Part shown: positions 57,746 to 64,000 of the stretch, one piece after another
Layout: every line of letters begins with the position of its first letter
How positions within the stretch are numbered: position 1 is the first letter of the stretch
Assembly (NCBI GenBank): GCA_019022495.1
Contig: JAFEKR010000020.1
Span: 620,001-684,000, forward strand
Origin: Epichloe hybrida
Lineage: Eukaryota > Ascomycota > Sordariomycetes > Hypocreales > Clavicipitaceae
DNA length: 64,000 nucleotides
Direction of reading: 5' to 3'
Position numbers and translations under genes: made by a program
The notes under the pieces: generated by a model
Told to the model about the DNA's origin: nothing
What the model saw: the letters and a program-made list of their open reading frames with translations, nothing else
The model's database searches: none

Positions 57746-58011
57746 CAGTCCACCCCCTGTTTGATTTTACACAACTACAAGCCCCACGCGGGGCGGCTAC
57801 TATCAGCTCTTAGTGGCTGCTGCTAGTGGAGCTGTTAGGGGTGCTATAGGTTATGTACGCTAGTAAGAGGTACTTAATAGCCCTAGGAAATTTCACCTAT
57901 AATAAGGTACTTCCTACCCCACTTAGTGCTACGCTAGGCCACGGCTTGATATGTCATTGGCCTGCTACCCCTAGTCATGTACTCGTGTAAAATCAAACAG
58001 GGGGTGGACTG
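57746..58011. mobile_element. MITE with perfect 27-bp inverted repeats (Tc1/mariner type)
   Basis: A 266-bp element bounded by TA on both sides (57744-57745 and 58012-58013). The left arm 57746-57772 starts CAGTCCACCCCCTG and the right arm 57985-58011 is its exact reverse complement over all 27 bases. The interior has no coding capacity. TA target duplication and CAGT-type ends place it with non-autonomous Tc1/mariner/pogo elements, common in filamentous fungi. Identical arms suggest recent activity or selection for hairpin structure. Confidence 0.9.
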
Positions 58012-58013
58012 TA

Positions 58014-59251
58014 GGATTGCTGCCACGGAACGTACCAGAGTACATGTAATCCGTAGGTACCAAGGTACTCCGCATTAGCCCCATCAATAAATATTACACG
58101 CGGTCCGGCATAAGATTGACAACAGCTACGTATAGTGGTCTTTTTTTTGTGTTAGTGCGCTGGTTATTGCCCTGCCTGCCTCGGACTGACACGATGCCCG
58201 GGTCTCTGCTCGTTTTTTTTTTTCTTGTTTTTTTTTTTTCCCTTTTCGTGGTTAACTCCCTGATCTTCACGACTCATGAGCGTATGGAGATATTGATACC
58301 AAATCCACAAATGACAATGGATGGGTGCAGAAAATGTCTTCGAGCATGGAGCATGTCTCTCGGAGTCATGCAAGTGGCTTGGCAAGGGCAGACCTTGACG
58401 TGAAGCACTGCGCCGAGTGCTCCGTACAATGTCCCCTGAAACAGTGCCAAAAAGATTGGGTGGACGATAATGGGTTGCGAGGCACTGTGCGTGTGAGTCG
58501 CAGGGCCCACAGGGCAGCCCACAGGACGGCAGGTCTTATTAAGTAATTGTAAGGTGCTATGCCAACAAAATCCCTCTCCACATGTTACATGTAGTTATTA
58601 TTGAATGAAAAGCCTCCCTTTTCCTTCTTTCCTTATCCCAGATAGACCTGATGAAATAGTTAATGTAAAGCGAATTATCAGTCCCAGTCATATCAGTGAT
58701 CACTATATATAGGGTTTCCTTGTGCTCCACACTTAGCTAGCTACGGTCTTCTCCAAAATTGTTATGCATCTGATTACATAAGCGATTTTCCCTCCCATCA
58801 GGGGGTCAAGCCAGTGAGTTACATTTTTAAACAAGTGCAACAAGTCAAGCAATTCGATCCTATCAGCTGAAAAATATTTCGCCATTCCTTGCCATAATGA
58901 CCCTACAAGCAATTTGAGGCACGTCAGAAATGGAACATCCGAAGACGACCGGACGAAGCGTTGATTGCTACCGTTAATTGGACAATGTCTCGCGCGTCTT
59001 CCTTGTTTACTGTGGGTGCTTCTGAGCAAATTCGGGTCTCATGCTCGACGTCATTCGCAGCCTGTTTTTTTACCATGATTTCTTACGAAACGCAAGCGCT
59101 TATGACACACGACTTGTTGTTAGTCCCCGTCTCGCTGCACTGCTGTTAGCGGCCGAGCCCGTCGAGTCTTTTCCTCGCTCGGCGACAGAGCATCATTGCA
59201 TCTGTTCTTCTGGAGTCCTGGTGGCATCCGACGACCATTTGCGACACGATC
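58014..59251. other. Intergenic, MITE to CorA gene
   Basis: 1.2 kb with no supported gene. T-runs at 58141-58148 and 58215-58240; the right part is the CorA promoter. Confidence 0.55.
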
Positions 59252-61265
59252 ATGATGAGCGCCGCCGATAGGGGAGACACCACCCATGACCATGTCGCTC
59301 CCGACGAGAAAGCTTCACAGCCTCGGATTCCATCTCTGGATGCGCATCCACGCACAAGCTCCGAGCTGCGCGTCACGTACAATGACCCCGTCGACGACTC
59401 GAATAATGCATCGCCCCCTCGTCGCGCGCGTCGCCGCCACCGATCGTCTAGATCCGACACGGAGGTCTACCACGATGGCAGCGTGTTGAGGAGAAAGAGC
59501 ACACGCCCCGCGACCTTCAAAACGCTTGAGGACTGCGACGACTTCGACACGTATGGCCTGCCAGATGGTTGGCAGCCTGGTTCAGAACCCGGCTACGACC
59601 CGGAGCTCCCAGACGGTGGCCACGCTTCCATGCCTACGCTCAGCGCCGACTGCGACATAACCGTGGTGGACTTTTCGCTGGAGCGCATGGTGAAGCGACA
59701 CTTCAACAACGACACCTTTGTCGCTTTCCTGGACCAGCAGCCCAAGGAGAGCTGGGCCAAGTGCAGATGGATCAACATCAACGGGCTGAGTTGGGATGTC
59801 ATCCAAGCAGTCGGCACCAAAAAGGGTCTCCATAAACTGGCACTCGAGGATATAATGAACATTCAGAATCGAACAAAGGCGGACTGGCAAGTCAAATAGC
59901 CCATGTTGTGGCTCCCCCCCTCCCTCCCTCCATCCTGTCCTCGCGTGTCCAGACCGTTACTAACCTGGTGATATCGCGGCTTGGCCTGACTCCAATTGAC
60001 AGGTATCCCAACCATGCTTTCATCATCATGACTTTGCAGAAGCTGGTGCATCTAGCGGACGGTGACGATAGTTCTGCCGGTTCGGTCAGCATGCGGTCGA
60101 AATCAAAGGTGAAGAGCTTCTTCAAGGGATTCGGACGCAAGGATCAACGGCAGAGCGATATGGACCCTGAGCGACACATCCGAGACGCCAATGGAGGGCC
60201 AATCTTGTCCGATGGCTCGACGCTCGAGCAGACCGCCATGCTCCGATCTTTGCAGCGCTACCATGCATCCGGGAACGAGGCGCGAACCGACTTTATGGAG
60301 CGGAATTCCTCTCTGGCACAGTACAACATGGCTGTGTCAGCAGAGCAAGTCTCCATCTTCCTCACAAACGACAACACTGTGATTTCATTCTTCGAAATCT
60401 CTGCTGCTGATGTGGAACGACCCATCGTCACACGGCTCAGCACGCCGGGCACGATACTCCGGGAATCGTGTGACGCCTCGCTCCTCGTCCAGGCCATCAT
60501 CGACGCCGTGATTGACCTTGCCCTCCCCCTGACAGCCGTCTACACCGACCTCCTGGGCGACTTGGAGCTTGATGTGCTTACCGCCCCAAGCATGAAGCAA
60601 TGTCGCCAGCTGTACATATGCATCAGCGAGATCAACAAGATGCTGCGATTCTTGAACCCCATAGACAATCTCGTCAACGTCCTGCGCGACCACCGCACAA
60701 GCCTCCCCCAAGATCTTGCCAACAAGGAGCTCGAAAACCCAGCCAGCGGTGTCATCGTCACGCCCCAAACGCATACCTACCTCGGCGACGTCCTGGACCA
60801 CTGCATCATCACCACGGAAGCATTGCAGCAGCTGAAACAGTCCTCGGAGAACCTGATCAATCTCATCTTCAACACCATCTCAGCCCATCAGTCCCAGTCA
60901 ATGAGGCAATTGACCATGGTGACCATCATCTTCCTGCCGCTGACATTCATCACCGGGTTTTTCGGGCAGAATTTCGCCGAGTCTGGATTTCCCGAGATTC
61001 ATCACGGGATATAGTATTTGTGAGTGCGGATCCCCTTTCCCCATTCGACTGTCTCTGTGATGGAACGGTCTGGAAATACATGTTGGATTGTCACTGACGA
61101 GGATGGTGGCTCTCGATTAGCTGGGCTTGTGCGGTGCCGACAGCGATAGCGACGATCCTGATCCTCATGCGAGACATGATTTATTCGTGGTTTGTGCGGG
61201 TTGCGCAGCGGCAGAAGATTTTGTCAATCCGGAAGAAGGAGAAGAGGCGGCCGAGGAGGACTTAG
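59252..61265 (+). CDS. CorA-like Mg2+ transporter with an in-frame TAG
   Basis: Three exons fit: 59252-59886, 60003-61019 and 61121-61265, 598 codons. Intron 1 has a GC donor (GCAAGT at 59887) and a GACAG acceptor, restoring DWYPNHAFIIMTLQKLVH. Intron 2 is GTGAGT...GATTAG and restores YFWACAVPTAIATILIL, the second membrane helix. The long acidic/Ser-rich N terminus, the CorA alpha/beta domain and the coiled helix (SENLINLIFNTISAHQSQSMRQLTMVTIIFLPLTFITGFFGQNF) are typical of fungal vacuolar or plasma-membrane CorA proteins. GQN (533-535) stands where bacterial CorA has GMN, normal in this fungal group. Codon 549 (61012-61014) is TAG, between HHGI and YFW, so the product would lose its last helix. 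Either this is a nonsense allele, an assembly error, or splicing differs from my model. Confidence 0.8.
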
Positions 61266-61807
61266 CTCCATGGTGGGAGGGGAGGGTTGTACAATGTTAT
61301 AGCCAGCAATTTTTGCGTAGAAGAAACAAACCCTGAAAATAGAAACCCCCCGGAAAAAAAAATCAGAGTACATTGTGTCACGTAGTTTATATTTCTGGGT
61401 TGAACTGGACGTGACTAGCACAGACAGGCAGGCTACTGTAAGCGACACAAATATGCAGCCATGCAGCCATGGCTGACGATGGACAAATTAGAATGCTGCT
61501 GTGCTTCCAATGCCATGTAGTGGGGCAAAGAGGCGCGGCCCTCGAATCCCTGGGCCAATCAGGAGCTCTTTGTGTTGTCCTCGGAAACAATTCACGATGG
61601 CTGCCTGCATGGAAACAGCCTCCAGCCGTGCTCAGTTCTTCCCTTTTTTTCTTTTTCCCGGACACGTGTGCAGCCTTCGATGCGGAATGTCTACCGCCAT
61701 GCTTCTCATGATGCAGGCAAGTTGTGCATCACACGCGATTTGAATGACGGCTCGTTCGACCCCCCCAGTTCTTACGCGCCATCGAGATTCGAGAGAAGCC
61801 CGCCACG
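61266..61807. other. Intergenic, CorA to LIG4
   Basis: No supported gene. CorA 3' flank and LIG4 promoter, with a repeated ATGCAGCCATG(C) patch at about 61452-61470. Confidence 0.55.
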
Positions 61808-64000
61808 ATGAGCACCCGTACGAGGGCCAAGTCTCCCGACGCGGATGCTGAGCGCGAGGAAGAGATGCAGTATGCAGCCATTGGGCCGGCTAAAGAAGAG
61901 CTTGAGCAAAAGTTGGACCGCCTCTCCCATTGACACGATTCCAACAAGTGCATGCATTTCTCGAACTCGGAACTAACGAACCCTGCCCCCCCCCCTGCAG
62001 ATACCCTAACCGGCCAAGAAACCACTCCAAAACTTTTGCCTTTTCAGATCTCTTCTTGCAGCTCTTCAACCCGCTCAACGAGAACAAGAAGCAGCCGTCT
62101 GGCGGCGGCCAGGCGCGCAAGAAGGGCCCGCACGGCGGCACATCACTCTCGCCGCAAGAACAGCGGCGGCACATCATCGAGAGATTCATCAATCGATGGC
62201 GTAAAGAGGTCGGCAATGACTTCTACCCCGCGCTGCGCCTGATCTTGCCTGACAAGGACCGTGACCGCGGCGCGTACGGCCTCAAGGAGAATGCCATAGG
62301 GAAGCTTCTCGTGAAACTGATCAAGATTGACAAGAATTCCGAAGATGGATACAACCTCCTACATTGGAAGCTCCCGGGGCAAACCATGGGTGCCCGGATG
62401 GCGGGTGATTTTGCCGGGAGATGCTACGAGGTCATTTCCAAGAGACCCATGAGAACAGAGGTCGGGGACATGACCATTGCCGAGGTGAATGAGCAGTTGG
62501 ATAAGCTGGCTGCATCGACTGGCGAGGCAGAAAACTTGCGCGTCTTGGAGACTTTTTACAATCGCATGAACGCCGAGGAAATGCTATGGCTGATTCGCAT
62601 CATTCTCAAGCAGATGAAGGTTGGTGCGACGGAGAAGACGTTTCTGTACCTGTGGCACCCGGATGGCGAGACTCTGTTTAGCGTGTCCTCCAGCCTGAGA
62701 CGCGTCTGTTGGGAGCTGTATGACCCGGAAGTCAGGTTGGAGCAGGAGGATGCGGGAATCTCCTTGATGCAGTGTTTTCAACCTCAGCTGGCCCAGTTTC
62801 AAATGCCAGCCTCTTTCCAGAGAATGGCTGAGCTCCTGCGGCCGACCGAAGCGGACGCCGAGTTCTGGATCGAGGAGAAGCTGGATGGCGAACGCATGCA
62901 AATGCACATGGTGGCAGATGCTCAGCATCCCGGCGGAAAGAGGTTCTGCTTCTGGTCACGGAAAGCCAAAGAGTACACATATCTGTATGGAAATGGGCTC
63001 TTGGACAGCAATTCGAGCCTGACTCGCCATCTGAAGAATGCGTTTGCGCCGGGGGTCCGGAACCTGATACTCGACGGCGAGATGATTACGTGGGATATGA
63101 GCGTGGACAAAATCGTTCCCTTTGGGACGCTCAAGACGGCTGCCCTCGCGGAGCAGCAGAACAAGTCTGGGTCAGATGCATCTGGTCATCGACCCGTGTT
63201 TCGAGTCTTCGACATTGTATACCTCAATGACAAGTCACTTACCCAGTACACACTCCGTGACCGGCGCAAGGCACTCGAAAGGGCCGTCAAGTCGGTCCAT
63301 CGACGGCTCGAGGTGCACACGTATGTCGCCGCAACGACAGCGGATGCCATTGAGCCCATGCTCCGGGAAGTTGTGGCAACAGCATCCGAGGGTCTCGTCC
63401 TCAAGAACCCGCGATCCATGTATCGCCTGAACAGTCGGAACGACGACTGGCTGAAAGTGAAGCCAGAATACATGTCCGAGTTTGGCGAGTCCCTCGACTG
63501 TGTCATCATTGGCGGCTACTACGGCTCGGGACGACGAGGCGGCACACTGTCCAGTTTTCTCTGCGGGCTTCGCGCGTCCCAAAACCACATTCAGGCTGGC
63601 GAGGATCCCGAGAAATGCTTCTCCTTTTTCAAAGTCGGAGGAGGCTTCCGCGGGGAGGACTACGCAGAGATTCGACACCATACCGAGGGCAAATGGATGG
63701 AATGGGACCGCAAACGCCCGCCTACCAAGTACATCGAGCTGGGTGGCGGCGAGAGCAGACAGCTGGAACGACCAGACATGTGGATCCGGCCCAGGGACTC
63801 AGTCGTCATATCGGCAAAAGCGGCCAGCGCAGGGCCCTCGGATAGCTTCGCCCGCGGGTACACGCTGCGGTTTCCACGGTTCCGAAGGCTTCGACTCGAT
63901 CGCAGCTGGGACTCGGCCCTGTCCGTCGATGAGTTTGAAGAGCTCCGGAGGCGGGTGGATGAGGAGGCCAGAGAGAAAGCCATGACGCTGGAGGACCGAA
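61808..64000 (+). CDS. LIG4: DNA ligase IV (5' part, runs off the window)
   Basis: Exon 1 61808-61911 (MSTRTRAKSPDADAEREEEM...), intron 61912-62000, exon 2 from 62001 to beyond the window; 701 codons are visible. The intron has a CTAAC branch and a CTGCAG end, but the donor GTTGGA is weak. It is chosen because it restores ELEQKYPNRPRNHSKTFAFSDLF, the conserved LIG4 opening. The DNA-binding domain (ERFINRWRKEVGNDFYPALRLILPDKDRDRGAYGLKE) precedes the nucleotidyltransferase domain. The active-site KLDGER has the AMP-accepting Lys at about residue 328; GLVLKNP and DWLKVKPEY are further ligase motifs. The OB domain has begun; the XRCC4-binding BRCT region is outside. LIG4 seals double-strand breaks in non-homologous end joining in the nucleus. 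Confidence 0.95.

Noticed and set aside
1..64000. tRNA, 5S rRNA and CRISPR arrays
   Set aside because: I scanned for B-box-like GGTTCRA motifs and for regularly spaced repeats with unique spacers. Hits lay inside genes or LTRs and none folded as a tRNA; the tandem arrays have no spacers.

Overview
This window is nuclear DNA of a filamentous ascomycete (Pezizomycotina). It most resembles a Sordariomycete, and Hypocreales is my best guess from protein style alone. Genes have short GT-AG introns with CTAAC-type branch sites, are packed on both strands, and are separated by 0.4-2.5 kb gaps rich in low-complexity repeats. One transposable element shows the C-to-T decay expected of repeat-induced point mutation (RIP).

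Layout. 1-27 kb is mostly housekeeping: the 3' end of a Dma1-type FHA/RING ubiquitin ligase, the mitochondrial processing peptidase alpha subunit, a YML020W-like alpha/beta-hydrolase-like protein, the ribosome assembly factor RRP5, COP9 signalosome subunit 5, a HAM1-like protein, a PX-associated (PXB/DUF3818) protein, a protein with a possible deaminase fold, and ribosomal protein S19. 27-35 kb holds a ZIP metal transporter and a membrane-anchored GT90 (CAP10-like) glycosyltransferase. 34-39 kb is accessory in character: a solo LTR, a long hairpin, a small secreted cysteine-rich protein and a frameshifted SET-domain pseudogene. 39-51 kb holds MDM10, the Sm core protein E, an amidohydrolase, a BTB/POZ protein and a membrane-anchored sulfatase-fold enzyme. 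52.0-57.5 kb is a complete but heavily mutated Ty1/copia retrotransposon on the minus strand, followed by a 266-bp MITE with perfect 27-bp terminal inverted repeats. 59-64 kb holds a CorA-type magnesium transporter gene carrying an in-frame TAG, and the 5' part of DNA ligase IV, which runs off the window.

No biosynthetic cluster, prokaryote-style operon, CRISPR array, rRNA or tRNA gene was found. The genes serve unrelated core functions: protein import, ribosome biogenesis, splicing, ERMES tethering, NHEJ repair and ubiquitin signalling. The least ordinary items are the matched retrotransposon and solo LTR of one family (one RIP-decayed, one apparently not), the MITE, the nonsense codon in the CorA gene, the possible fungal deaminase-fold protein, the 34-bp minisatellite and the cysteine-rich secreted protein.
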